A stretch of 50,957 nucleotides of DNA from UBA5158 sp040389045. GTDB taxonomy: Bacteria > Pseudomonadota > Gammaproteobacteria > DSM-16500. The position numbers and the translations under genes are program-made. Each line of letters opens with the position of its first letter. Within the stretch, counting starts at the first letter, position 1. The stretch spans positions 1 to 50,957 of the forward strand of contig JAZKAT010000008.1 of the NCBI GenBank assembly GCA_040389045.1. The letters run 5' to 3'. Positions 7,409 to 15,909 of this stretch are shown in pieces. The notes under the pieces were generated by a model. It searched no databases. It was not told the origin of the DNA and saw only the letters and a list, made by a program, of their open reading frames with translations.

Positions 7409-7810
7409 ATGGACATCAATATCACAGAATGGGCTTTAAATTCATATTTGGAGTTGGTTAACATTAGAACTTTCAATATGGAAGATTATAAAAAGATTAT
7501 TAGACCGGATGTGGCCTTGTTGAAAGATTATCCGTGCAATGTCAAATTCTCTAATGGTAAGTTTTGGTCTATAGCTACTGACAGAAATGGTAATAAGATA
7601 ATTGATGGTTATAAGATGAAATGGCATCAGATGGGTGATAATTTAGTCCAGCTAAGATTGACGGTAGGTATTATAGAAGGACAAGCTTTTTTGTGTGAAG
7701 CATATATAAAGTATGACGACAAAGAAGATAAAAGAAGACTCGCAAAGTTTAAAGTTTATTTGGACTTAATTCGGAAAGGATACTATACAGTTAGAGGAAA
7801 ACTCTCATGA
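7409..7810 (+). CDS. putative toxin component of an HTH-coupled pair
   Basis: A 133-residue soluble protein (136 if the TTG at 7400 is used; ATG at 7409 is preferred, with GGAT eight bases upstream). Conserved-looking stretches are MEDYKKIIRPDVALLKDYP, NGYKMKWHQMGDN-type sequence (here DGYKMKWHQMGDN) and QLRLTVGIIEGQAFLCEAY. It overlaps the start of the next gene by four bases (ATGA). A small orphan followed by a translationally coupled HTH gene is the HigBA-like order of toxin then antitoxin. The fold is unknown to me and toxicity is inferred from arrangement only. Confidence 0.5.
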   Translation: MDINITEWALNSYLELVNIRTFNMEDYKKIIRPDVALLKDYPCNVKFSNGKFWSIATDRNGNKIIDGYKMKWHQMGDNLVQLRLTVGIIEGQAFLCEAYIKYDDKEDKRRLAKFKVYLDLIRKGYYTVRGKLS

Positions 7811-8367
7811 AACGGCAAGTTAAAAAAACGCATGTTACTCACATAGCTCTAGACAATAAGTCTCACTTTGTTGATAACAAAAATTCTCCTTCCTCTGAAC
7901 AAGTAAAATTGTTTTACATTGCTGTTAAAATGAAAAAAGCAGAATTAGCTGATACTTTTATTGTAGATGCTGTACAAACCGCTTTAGAGTATGAGGGTGT
8001 TTCTGACCTAATGAATCTTTGGGCAGACGAAAAAGATAGTAAGGAAAAAGATGAAATTATAGCTGACATACAAGACATGATTGATGCATGCAGCCAAAAA
8101 GAAAAATTAGAAGAAATATACATTAAGTTTAATGATCTTGATGCCATTGCTAAAAACATTAGAGCATTTAAAGATAGTTTGTATCAGATAGTTATGGAAA
8201 AAGGTGGAATTAATAAATTATCTGAATTAACTGGAATCCCACAGTCCTCTCTATCAAGATTTTTTAATTCTAACGCTATGCCAAGAAGATCAACGGTTTT
8301 GAAGATAGCTAAGGTTTTAAATTTGGATGAGATTAAGATTGATATTTTGTGGAGTAAGCAAACCTAA
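7807..8367 (+). CDS. HTH-domain protein, putative antitoxin or repressor
   Basis: A 186-residue protein. The C-terminal part (about 128-182) is a helix-turn-helix of the XRE/lambda-repressor type: GGINKLSELTGIPQSSLSRF, then a recognition-helix region and KIAKVLNLDEI. The N-terminal two thirds are charged and helical and may bind the product of the overlapping upstream gene. The ATGA overlap at 7807-7810 implies coupled translation. The protein probably represses its own operon by binding the AT-rich palindromic promoter near 7345-7380. It could instead be a phage-type regulator. Confidence 0.6.
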   Translation: MKRQVKKTHVTHIALDNKSHFVDNKNSPSSEQVKLFYIAVKMKKAELADTFIVDAVQTALEYEGVSDLMNLWADEKDSKEKDEIIADIQDMIDACSQKEKLEEIYIKFNDLDAIAKNIRAFKDSLYQIVMEKGGINKLSELTGIPQSSLSRFFNSNAMPRRSTVLKIAKVLNLDEIKIDILWSKQT

Positions 8368-8380
8368 GGAGAATAAAATT

Positions 8381-8644
8381 ATGGACAAAGAAAAAATGGT
8401 AAAAGATGCGATATCTTTAGCTAAGAAACATGGTGTTATATTCTCAGATACTACTCCTTCTTTTAGACCTAAAAAAGACAACCGTAAAGAAATAGTGTAT
8501 ATACAAATAAATTTTTCGGGAGGTCAAATATCTAAAGATTTCCGTTTTTCAGAGCTTGATCAATTTGATGAAATTAAATTAGCAAATTTCTTTATAGAAT
8601 TAGTTAATGAAAAAGACAATCAGAAATTAAAAAAAATTGAATAA
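8381..8644 (+). CDS. small hypothetical protein, third gene of the HTH operon
   Basis: An 87-residue charged protein (17 or more Lys) with no signal or membrane segment. The start at 8381 is fixed by AAGGAG at 8366-8371, nine bases upstream and overlapping the previous stop. It follows the HTH gene by 13 bases, so it is in the same operon. A third gene in a toxin-antitoxin locus may be a chaperone or an accessory regulator; nothing in the sequence decides. Confidence 0.5.
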   Translation: MDKEKMVKDAISLAKKHGVIFSDTTPSFRPKKDNRKEIVYIQINFSGGQISKDFRFSELDQFDEIKLANFFIELVNEKDNQKLKKIE

Positions 8645-8766
8645 GGTAAAACTCCATCTGAAAATTCGGGTTACACGGTGCTTCACTCGAAATATTTATG
8701 GGGTCACGCCTGCCTATCATTCCTGTAAAAATTAGTCTAAAAAAATTGTTTTTCATCGCTACTCAT

Positions 8767-9234
8767 TTAATACATGTAGTTATTAATATATCCACTATGG
8801 TTTACATTAACAGTTCCGCTGTGGATTACATTGATTGTTCTTGGCGTGTAAATTGCTTGCTGTTGTACTTGTAACTGTTGTAATGCAAGAAACGTAGCAA
8901 TTTGTTGTGATTGTACATTCAAATTATATTGGTCCCGTGCTAAGCGGCAATTTACGAAATTCGTGCTGCCGGGAGTAAGTATTAGTGTTTCACGACAATA
9001 TAATTCGCTTTCAGAGCAATCTTTGTAGCCTCTAGTAGTAAGTTCATTATTTACATTTGAGCTTATTTTATATGCACTATTGGCTACAACAGAACATAGT
9101 TTTGAAGAGTTGATATTCCGCAATTGATTTTTAGGAACATTAGCGTAGGGATTATCAATATAATGAGTACAGCTAATTATAAAAAGCGAACATATGGTAA
9201 CCAAGGTAATTTTTAGATATAGAATTGTAGTCAT
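8767..9234 (-). CDS. putative outer-membrane lipoprotein
   Basis: A 155-residue protein with a type II signal peptide: hydrophobic residues 4-21 ending in the lipobox LFIISC, so Cys22 would be lipidated and become the new N-terminus. The mature part has four Cys spaced as in a small disulfide-bonded domain (residues about 47, 73, 80, 97). It then has a Gln-rich helix (LALQQLQVQQQA) and an Asn/His/Tyr-rich tail. No family recognised. It is transcribed alone, opposite to the HTH operon. Confidence 0.6.
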   Translation of the reverse strand: MTTILYLKITLVTICSLFIISCTHYIDNPYANVPKNQLRNINSSKLCSVVANSAYKISSNVNNELTTRGYKDCSESELYCRETLILTPGSTNFVNCRLARDQYNLNVQSQQIATFLALQQLQVQQQAIYTPRTINVIHSGTVNVNHSGYINNYMY

Positions 9235-9704
9235 TTTGAAAGTCTCAGATTCTGTCAGCAGCTGCTTATGTGATTATCTATAGCTCAATCATACGTACTT
9301 TGTTTAAATAATCAACTAAAATTCAGAAATCTTGATATTCAAGTTTTAATCAGTTAATTCAGAGTCTTGGAGTAAGAACTTCCAAGATATGTTTTATAAT
9401 TATACAGTTTAATCGAAATGGAGTTATATTAGCCGGACTAGGACTGTTGGCCATTTGTAGGGGCAAGATCCTAAAATGGTATTTTCATAGTAATAGGTTA
9501 TCCTCAGTTATCGGCTTGCAAATTTCAATATTTGCGTTGTAATAAGATAAATTATTTATTTGGATTAAGTTATTGATTATTAATAGAATTAAAGCTAATG
9601 GAAAAGCCTAATTTAATTTTTTGTAATTTTACACTACTAAAAAACACGTTTTATGCTACGATACGCCACAAAATGTCTTATACTTACTTAAAGGATATGC
9701 TTTT
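9235..9704. other. AT-rich intergenic stretch
   Basis: No coding region of note on either strand. It separates the lipoprotein gene from the divergent four-gene cassette and should hold both promoters. A possible forward promoter lies at 9628-9657. Confidence 0.5.
9628..9657 (+). promoter_or_regulatory. possible promoter of the four-gene cassette
   Basis: TTTACA (9628-9633), an 18-base spacer and TATGCT (9652-9657), about 48 bases before the GTG start at 9705. The match is moderate. Confidence 0.35.
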
Positions 9705-10103
9705 GTGAGCAACGAGCCGGAATATGAACTGGATGATTTTGTAAATGATTGCGCAATGGGAACTTCCAAGGTTTCAGTTAGCCATGGGGCGATGAGCACA
9801 GCCCGCACAGATTTCAATCTTGGCACACAGGTTAATGTTTTGGAGTTTATTGCCAATGGAGGGCTGGAGAAGCCAGTCTTTATTAATAAGAGGGTTTGGG
9901 ATAATAATCCAGACCGAAATATTGTAATTATGGTTGATGCATATGCTTTTTTCTCGGGTTTAATTTATGGCTACATTGCATTTGTTTATGTTGCCAAAAC
10001 AGAAAGATGGTTAATTAAATCATTTAAGAAGCATCAAGGCCCTGATTCAAGAAATTTGGCTTTTCTAGGGCCATTAAAGAAACTTTTAGACAAAGGCGTG
10101 TGA
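9705..10103 (+). CDS. hypothetical 132-residue protein, partner of MqsA-like gene
   Basis: Starts with GTG, preceded by AAGGA (9691-9695) at nine bases. The protein is soluble. Its core reads TARTDFNLGTQVNVLEFIANGG, then DNNPDRNIVIMVDAY, a hydrophobic FFSGLIYGYIAFVYV, and a basic end WLIKSFKKH. I do not know the fold. The gene lies seven bases before a zinc-ribbon/HTH gene of the MqsA antitoxin type, so a toxin role is plausible but unproven. It is the first gene of a four-gene cassette read in one direction. Confidence 0.5.
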   Translation: MSNEPEYELDDFVNDCAMGTSKVSVSHGAMSTARTDFNLGTQVNVLEFIANGGLEKPVFINKRVWDNNPDRNIVIMVDAYAFFSGLIYGYIAFVYVAKTERWLIKSFKKHQGPDSRNLAFLGPLKKLLDKGV

Positions 10104-10110
10104 GGAAAAT

Positions 10111-10656
10111 ATGACTACTATTGCTTGTCCAGTTTGCGCTTCTAAGGATACTGCTAGACATGAAAAAATGGGTTCTGGGAAACTTACCTTGGGACCTGAA
10201 TTTGCATTTAAGGAAATTCTTTACAGATGTAATTCGTGCCAAGAGGAAGGTGACTTCACTGAAGAATCAGATAAAAATTATTTGTTTGCGCAAAAGAATG
10301 CGCAAGCCTTGCTTGTAAAAAATATTATCGATGATATGAGCAATGTTGGTATCTCTATGGCCATGCTCGAGCGTGTATTTGAGTTGCCACAGCGAACATT
10401 AACGCGATGGAAAAATGGTGATTTTTCTGCGAGTGCTCTTGCTTTACTTCGTATTATTGTGACATACCCATGGATGATTGGAGTAGCAGAAAATCGATTT
10501 GAACGCAGTTATGCAAGCTTCATACTAATCAAAGTCGGAATTGATGAACTTGAAAGATCAATGAATCCAGAAATATCATATACAACTTCAAAAGTTGAAA
10601 TAAATCAACAACCGAGTCACCTATTATTTAATCGCAACATAGAAACAGGTGCATAG
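10111..10656 (+). CDS. MqsA-like zinc-ribbon / HTH protein
   Basis: A 181-residue protein. The N-terminal zinc ribbon has two knuckles, C6-P-V-C9 and C40-N-S-C43, as in YgiT/MqsA-type antitoxins. Residues about 79-125 form a helix-turn-helix (SMAMLERVFELPQRTLTRWK) that should bind DNA. MqsA is usually about 131 residues; this one has an extra C-terminal 50. It probably regulates the cassette and may neutralise the product of the preceding gene. GAGGA precedes the ATG. The following gene starts directly after its TAG. Confidence 0.65.
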   Translation: MTTIACPVCASKDTARHEKMGSGKLTLGPEFAFKEILYRCNSCQEEGDFTEESDKNYLFAQKNAQALLVKNIIDDMSNVGISMAMLERVFELPQRTLTRWKNGDFSASALALLRIIVTYPWMIGVAENRFERSYASFILIKVGIDELERSMNPEISYTTSKVEINQQPSHLLFNRNIETGA

Positions 10657-11070
10657 ATGAAATTTATTGATGTACTATTCTGTGATGATATTAGGCTTGA
10701 ATTAAATAATAAAGTTTCAATAATGGGATTATATAATGATCGTATAGTTTTTCGTTCTTCTGATAAATCTAAGCTTGAATGGCCTATTAAAATGGATCTC
10801 TCAATGCTTGTTCGTTTTAGTTTAAGGAAGAACGATAAGCATCCTATTAATTTTATATTTGAATGTTTTTCTAACGAGAATTCCATTGTAAAAATTGATG
10901 GAACTACCGATCTTGCTACATGCGTTGGGTCTGTGTTTTCATTGGTCCTAAAGACTAAAAATATTAATCTCGAGTTAGGAGACCTAGGGTACTTATTTAA
11001 AATCTATGACAAAGATAATGAATACCTTTCTAAGGTTAATAAAAATGCGCTTACAGTGTTGGCTGAATAA
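10657..11070 (+). CDS. hypothetical 137-residue protein (DUF6941-like)
   Basis: The ATG abuts the stop of the MqsA-like gene, so translation is coupled. The N-terminus (FIDVLFCDDIRLELNNKVSI, then MGLYNDRIVF) resembles a family of small beta-rich bacterial proteins that I remember as DUF6941; this is from memory and weak. The predicted fold is a beta sandwich (alternating hydrophobic strands, KINFIF-type segments). No enzyme motif is seen. Its place between a regulator and a giant repeat protein suggests a sensor or adaptor. Confidence 0.5.
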   Translation: MKFIDVLFCDDIRLELNNKVSIMGLYNDRIVFRSSDKSKLEWPIKMDLSMLVRFSLRKNDKHPINFIFECFSNENSIVKIDGTTDLATCVGSVFSLVLKTKNINLELGDLGYLFKIYDKDNEYLSKVNKNALTVLAE

Positions 11071-11203
11071 ATTGGTAAATTGATTAACAGAATAAGAGTA
11101 AGAAATAGAAACAGGGTCAGGCGTCTTAGGTTTTCATTTTTAATTTAAAAAGCTGTTATCAGGAATAATAATCTCTATTTTTTTGACTGAGAGTAGGATA
11201 GCA

Positions 11204-14200
11204 ATGACTTCGCATAAAATATCAACTAAACGGCTTAATTGGAACCGGAGCCGTAAAGAACTAAAATCAATTTTAAAAGTCAGAAGTGAACTTTTGTGTA
11301 ATTTGTATACGAGCGCAGTAAAAGTCTATAACTCAAAAACTATATCTAATCATATAAACCTCTCTTCGCATTCACTACGTGAAATTATGCATAAATTGCC
11401 TGGCGAATTAATTGTTAAAGCTGAAAGAGATGGGATGCATTTAAAGCCTTTAGCGATCAATTTGAAGAGCATATGGAATAAAAAGATAAATAAAGAATAC
11501 TATCGCGATGATGTTACTTTAACTGAATATGCCCTTAAGCAAATTAAAAATTTTCTAATTGACGTGGAAACATTCTTTGACGATGCTGAGACTATACTTG
11601 AAATTAAAGAAGAATTAAGCTTAGCCATTATTCATCATTTACAGAATACTGGTGGCCTAGGAAATATTTCTGATTCTATTAAAAAAAAGCAAACGTACAC
11701 TTGGAAAAAGTTATGGGAATATTTTGTTAAGTTAGCTCATCATGATGATAAGCAAAAGTTGTTATTCATTAAAAAATTGCAAATGCTAGAAAAATTACTA
11801 TTAGATCTTTTAAGGCCGCGCACTTTCACTAATTTCAAAAAGATAAAAACCTTAATTACGAAAGCCGGTAAGTCTCCATCAAAGAGTGATGTGCAAGTTA
11901 TTTTAGATGTTATTAGTAATGATGAAGAAGAAAAATACTTTTATAAAATGCTGAAACCTGTTTGGTTAAGTGCATTAACTGAATCAAATGTTTTTAAAGC
12001 AATTCCTATGATTGTTCATGATAAGAAAAGCGGTGTCACTAAATTTCCTGATTGGCCGCCGATAATTTTTTTAAAAAACATAGTCAAGAAACATCCTAAA
12101 GATGTGCTAAAGGTATTGTTAAATTTACCTACTGTTAAAAATTCGAGAATTTTTGAAGATCTTATGGATGTAATTATTGATATGCCTCCAGAACAATCAA
12201 TGATGCTAGAAAAAATTATTACTCAATGGTTCAATGATAAAAATCATTTTCAATTATTTGCAAAGACTGGCAATCTTGTTAGTGTTTTTTTTGCTTCTGG
12301 ATATGATAAGCCAGCGTTAGCCTTGTGTATGAGAATGTTTGATATAATTAATAGCAAACATGCAAATAAAATTGTAGGTTTTTACGCTATTAATGAATGG
12401 GAGTATGATGATGTACTTTCAAAAGTTATATCCAAAATAAACAAAATCACTTCTCTAGCTGAGATTATAATTATACTTTGTCATAAGTTGAAGAAGGTGA
12501 TCAAAGCTGGTTTGAAGGAAGTTTCAAAAGATCGAGTTTTTGAAGATTTTTCAAGTGTCTGGAGGAGATATTTACTTGAAGATAATTTTGAAGGAAGTGA
12601 TGACATTCGCGACGTCCTGGTAGCTAAGATTGTACAATTATGCCAATCTGCAGTTGATAGATCACCTAAATTGTTATTGCAATTGTCACAAAAATTATTT
12701 GCTTTTGAATATCCTATTTTTTGCAGAATAGGATTACATTTAGTCGATCAAAATAAAGCTAACAAAAAACTTATTCTGTTTTGTTTATTAAATCATAAAT
12801 TTTCTACTTCTACTGATGCCTTTCATGAATATTCGAATTTATTAAAGAATAAAATTAATAAGCTCTCTTCAACCGAAAAAAATAATCTTTTTGAAAAATT
12901 AAAATCACTCGTATTTGATAGTTCATCCGAAAATGGAAACAATTACAGGAGATTTAGAATTTTTTGTATCATCAAGGATCATCTTAAAGGGAAATGGAAA
13001 AAGTTTTATACTGAATTAAGTAAAAAATATAAAGAAGAAAAAGATCCTGATTTTCTTTTTGATGGAATATTGGTTGAAGAAGTCAAACCAAAAAGTGATA
13101 TAAGCCTAGAGGAGTTAACTTCAAAAAACATTGCTGAATTTAATTCTTATTTACATTCATGGTTACCGCCTGAAAATGAGCGATTTGGTGAATATTCTTA
13201 TGGGTTATCACAAATTTTGGAAGAAATAGTTATTCAGAGACCTATGGAAATTACCCATAATTTATCTGAATTAAAACTTCAGAATGGTACTTTAGTCCAA
13301 GGATTAATTCGTGGGTATTTTAAGCTCGTAACTAATAAGTTAAGCATCGATTGGGCTTTAGTCTTAAGGTATATAGAATGGATTGTTATACAGAATAATA
13401 ATCTGTTAAAACCTGATGAGTATACTGATTCAGGATGGCGCGGAGCTAAAGACGCAGCATTCAAGTTAATCGTGAAAGGTTTCAACTCCAAGCAAATACC
13501 TATTTGTTTAAAAAATCAGGTTTGGTCAGTTATCATTTCAGGAATTGAAAAGAATGATACTAACGACTCAGCTAGCTCTAATGAAAATAAGAATTACTAC
13601 ATCTCTGCAATAAACGATCCAAAAGGGGTTGCTTTTGAGTGTGCAATACAATATGGACTTTGGGTCATGCAAGAAGAAAATATAAATCCTGTGGCCTCAT
13701 CTTACCAAAACTATCCTGAGTTATTTGTTGTATTAGAGAAATATTTAGATTTGAGCTTTTCAAAATCGCGAAAAATACGCGCTGTCTACGGCAGATGGTT
13801 GTACTGGATTTATCATTTAGATAGCACTTGGTTAGGAGTTCATTCTAATGTGCTATTTCCAAATCATGTAAATAATAAAAAATATTTAAATGCATTGTGG
13901 ATATCATATTTGCTATACGGAGATGTGAGCTTAGATTTGTTCCCCATAATTGAATCCCAATATCTCCGATCCATAACGGAATTGTCTAATGCAGTCGTGG
14001 ATAAGCATAATTTAATTGATAGAATTATTGGGCACATAGTCAATTTGTATCTAGGTGGCTGTATAAAATTAAACTCAGAGCTCATAAAAAGCTTATACGA
14101 GCAGTCCAGTGCTGAGTCTAGAGGCTCAATAATAAATACCATGGGACGCCATATGACCAGAAACTCAGTCAATGAGGCTATGCGTTTTTGGGAGTTTAGG

Positions 14201-14587
14201 GTTGAAGTATGTAACCAGCAATCAGACTGGGACGAATTAATAGATTTCGGCTGGTGGGTAAAATCGGGCATACTTCCCATAGGTTGGGTATTGCAACAAA
14301 TAATCGTTGTTTTGCGTAAGGCTGCAAATATAGACCCTGCCTATATGGTAATTCAGGAAATTGAACCGTATGCAGCAGGGTATCCTGAAATGATTGTTGA
14401 AATAATAGCATTAGTGGTCAACAATCGAATTAAGGATCATGGCATTTATATGTGGGAAAAATATATACATCCAGTAATTCCTGTCCTATTGAAATCAAAA
14501 GTTCAAAGTCAGACAATAGATATTATCCATAAACTAGGCGCATTGGGTTTCACAGATTTTGGTAAATATCTTGACGATCTAAACTAA
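11204..14587 (+). CDS. giant helical-repeat protein (1127 residues), possible defence-type scaffold or sensor
   Basis: The start at 11204 is chosen for AGGA at six bases; a TTG at 11183 is possible. The whole chain looks alpha-helical, like HEAT/ARM repeats, with no signal peptide, membrane segment, P-loop or nuclease motif. Blocks that I recall from large helical proteins of putative bacterial defence loci are present. They are SSHSLREIMHKLP near residue 50, FPDWPPIIFLKNIVKKHPKD near 285, IRAVYGRWLYWIYHLDSTW near 860, and WWVKSGILPIGWVLQQ near 1020. Such proteins usually carry an extra N-terminal NTPase or effector domain, which is absent here. It lies 133 bases after the small gene and shares its strand and AT-rich composition. 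Confidence 0.55.
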   Translation: MTSHKISTKRLNWNRSRKELKSILKVRSELLCNLYTSAVKVYNSKTISNHINLSSHSLREIMHKLPGELIVKAERDGMHLKPLAINLKSIWNKKINKEYYRDDVTLTEYALKQIKNFLIDVETFFDDAETILEIKEELSLAIIHHLQNTGGLGNISDSIKKKQTYTWKKLWEYFVKLAHHDDKQKLLFIKKLQMLEKLLLDLLRPRTFTNFKKIKTLITKAGKSPSKSDVQVILDVISNDEEEKYFYKMLKPVWLSALTESNVFKAIPMIVHDKKSGVTKFPDWPPIIFLKNIVKKHPKDVLKVLLNLPTVKNSRIFEDLMDVIIDMPPEQSMMLEKIITQWFNDKNHFQLFAKTGNLVSVFFASGYDKPALALCMRMFDIINSKHANKIVGFYAINEWEYDDVLSKVISKINKITSLAEIIIILCHKLKKVIKAGLKEVSKDRVFEDFSSVWRRYLLEDNFEGSDDIRDVLVAKIVQLCQSAVDRSPKLLLQLSQKLFAFEYPIFCRIGLHLVDQNKANKKLILFCLLNHKFSTSTDAFHEYSNLLKNKINKLSSTEKNNLFEKLKSLVFDSSSENGNNYRRFRIFCIIKDHLKGKWKKFYTELSKKYKEEKDPDFLFDGILVEEVKPKSDISLEELTSKNIAEFNSYLHSWLPPENERFGEYSYGLSQILEEIVIQRPMEITHNLSELKLQNGTLVQGLIRGYFKLVTNKLSIDWALVLRYIEWIVIQNNNLLKPDEYTDSGWRGAKDAAFKLIVKGFNSKQIPICLKNQVWSVIISGIEKNDTNDSASSNENKNYYISAINDPKGVAFECAIQYGLWVMQEENINPVASSYQNYPELFVVLEKYLDLSFSKSRKIRAVYGRWLYWIYHLDSTWLGVHSNVLFPNHVNNKKYLNALWISYLLYGDVSLDLFPIIESQYLRSITELSNAVVDKHNLIDRIIGHIVNLYLGGCIKLNSELIKSLYEQSSAESRGSIINTMGRHMTRNSVNEAMRFWEFRVEVCNQQSDWDELIDFGWWVKSGILPIGWVLQQIIVVLRKAANIDPAYMVIQEIEPYAAGYPEMIVEIIALVVNNRIKDHGIYMWEKYIHPVIPVLLKSKVQSQTIDIIHKLGALGFTDFGKYLDDLN

Positions 14588-14727
14588 CTTTTGGTTTAAA
14601 GTATAGAATAAATTTATAGTGAAATTGCGAAGTATCAGTTCGTTTGTAAATATTCCTACCATGACCTTATTAATTCCGCCAACACGTAATGACCGTGGTT
14701 AAATATAATTTAACTTTGGAGTTACAA
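14588..14727. other. short intergenic stretch between the accessory region and the tRNA
   Basis: AT-rich, with no gene seen. The tRNA 3' end opens onto this stretch. No integrase, and no obvious second copy of the tRNA end, was noticed in the window. Confidence 0.4.
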
Positions 14728-14801
14728 TGGGCCCACTAGGACTTGAACCTAGGACCAAAGGATTATGAGTCCTCTGCTCTAACCAACTGAGCTATGGGCC
14801 C
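14728..14801 (-). tRNA. tRNA with CAU anticodon, probably tRNA-Ile2
   Basis: A 74-base cloverleaf. The acceptor stem GGGCCCA/TGGGCCC is perfect and the discriminator is A. The D arm is GCTC...GAGC, the anticodon stem GAGGA/TCCTT, the loop CTCATAA, and the T loop TTCAAGT. The acceptor pairs C4-G69 and C5-G68 and the overall sequence fit the TilS-modified isoleucine tRNA better than elongator Met. CCA is not encoded, so a CCA-adding enzyme is needed. A good promoter lies just upstream on the minus strand. The 3' end points to the accessory region. Confidence 0.85.
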
Positions 14802-14811
14802 GGAACGGGGA

Positions 14812-14839
14812 AGTATAGCGATTTTTATGGGTTTGTCAT
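14812..14839 (-). promoter_or_regulatory. promoter of the CAU tRNA
   Basis: On the minus strand, ATGACA (14834-14839), a 16-base spacer and TATACT (14812-14817) end 11 bases before the mature tRNA 5' end. Confidence 0.6.
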
Positions 14840-14879
14840 CCTATAATCAGGATTTTTTGGGGGTAACATTATAAAAGCT

Positions 14880-14906
14880 GTTGGGCTTCGCTGTGCTCAG
14901 CCCAAC
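14880..14906. repeat. GTTGGGCT hairpin, dispersed repeat
   Basis: GTTGGGCT and AGCCCAAC form a perfect 8-bp stem around TTCGCTGTGCTC. A sister copy lies at 47156-47182 in the opposite orientation, and both carry CCTAC/GTAGG next to the arm. This type of extragenic repeat is scattered in many proteobacteria. Confidence 0.6.
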
Positions 14907-14938
14907 CTACTTCAAGCTTCGGCTTTATAGAGAATAGT

Positions 14939-14967
14939 TTGATGCTGACACTTGGGCCCTGTAATAT
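14939..14967 (+). promoter_or_regulatory. possible promoter of the CaaX-box gene
   Basis: TTGATG (14939-14944), a 17-base spacer and TAATAT (14962-14967), 28 bases before the ATG. Confidence 0.45.
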
Positions 14968-14995
14968 GGTGTTTTTCTTGGTTTAATAGGTTGGT

Positions 14996-15862
14996 ATGTT
15001 CTCTTTCTCTTCAATTAATTTTTTTGGTAGGGCTTTAGGTAATACGCAGGCTAGTAGTTCTACCACGACTTATGGCAGTTTGGATTCCAGGGATACGGTT
15101 TTAGCTAGCAAGAAGCAGGGCTTGGCTAAGCGTGTTGATGATTTAGTATGCAAAATAACAACCATGGTTTCGGCATTAGCGGCTGAGAAAAGCCAGTTGC
15201 GGGATTGGAGTTTTTTAGTCGTAGATAAAGCCACCTACAATAATCTTATCACAATACATGAAAATCATAGTTGTCCTCGTAATGATTGGCCGTTTGGTTT
15301 AAATGAATCTGATCTTGAAAATTTTTTGTTAGGCATGAATTTGGATATTAAAATTTATCGTGATCAACTTAACAAGCGCGCCCTATTACATGAAGATTTA
15401 ATGGCTTCATGCAAACCTCTTTCTCAAGTTTATCTTTTTACGCAAGCAGAATGTCAATTAATCAAGTCGTTTCAGACAGAAGCATGCTATAAACAATTAA
15501 CGATTGAATTGATGAACTTTGTAGAAACAATTGAAAGTGGTAAATATGATAAGAAAGCTTTTAAAATATTTTCAGACAATTTAAATAAGTTAATTGATTT
15601 TTTACGCGAAAATTTTATTCAGTTTCATCCTAGAGTTTTTAAATTTAGTGATGCTACTGATATTCCAAAAGAAGTCCTGGTGCAACAGTTAGTGTTGCTA
15701 GGAATTCAATTAAAACCATTTGTTGACGTTGGGACTGAAAACAAAGATTACACTGCGGAGTGTGCTTTTACTAGTCCCGCAGAAACAACCGCTGAAGCAG
15801 ACGAAGTATATGAAGTCGAAGAATACAATGGTCCAATTGCGCGATATTGTTCTATTATGTAG
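14996..15862 (+). CDS. hypothetical protein ending in a CaaX prenylation box, effector candidate
   Basis: A 288-residue protein with no bacterial homologue that I recognise. Its last four residues are C-S-I-M, directly before the TAG stop. That is a textbook CaaX box, and CSIM is the box of human prelamin A; Met in the last place favours farnesyltransferase. Bacteria do not prenylate proteins, but Legionella effectors such as AnkB use this signal to be lipidated by the host. The N-terminus is Ser/Thr-rich (residues 19-32). The middle is helical and charged, and an acidic segment (about 262-280) precedes the box. TAGG lies shortly before the ATG. There is no signal peptide, as expected for a type IV substrate. 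Confidence 0.65.
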   Translation: MFSFSSINFFGRALGNTQASSSTTTYGSLDSRDTVLASKKQGLAKRVDDLVCKITTMVSALAAEKSQLRDWSFLVVDKATYNNLITIHENHSCPRNDWPFGLNESDLENFLLGMNLDIKIYRDQLNKRALLHEDLMASCKPLSQVYLFTQAECQLIKSFQTEACYKQLTIELMNFVETIESGKYDKKAFKIFSDNLNKLIDFLRENFIQFHPRVFKFSDATDIPKEVLVQQLVLLGIQLKPFVDVGTENKDYTAECAFTSPAETTAEADEVYEVEEYNGPIARYCSIM

Positions 15863-15909
15863 TTCCTATTATACTCGTCACACTTAAATCTACTTTAAAG
15901 GAAACCATT

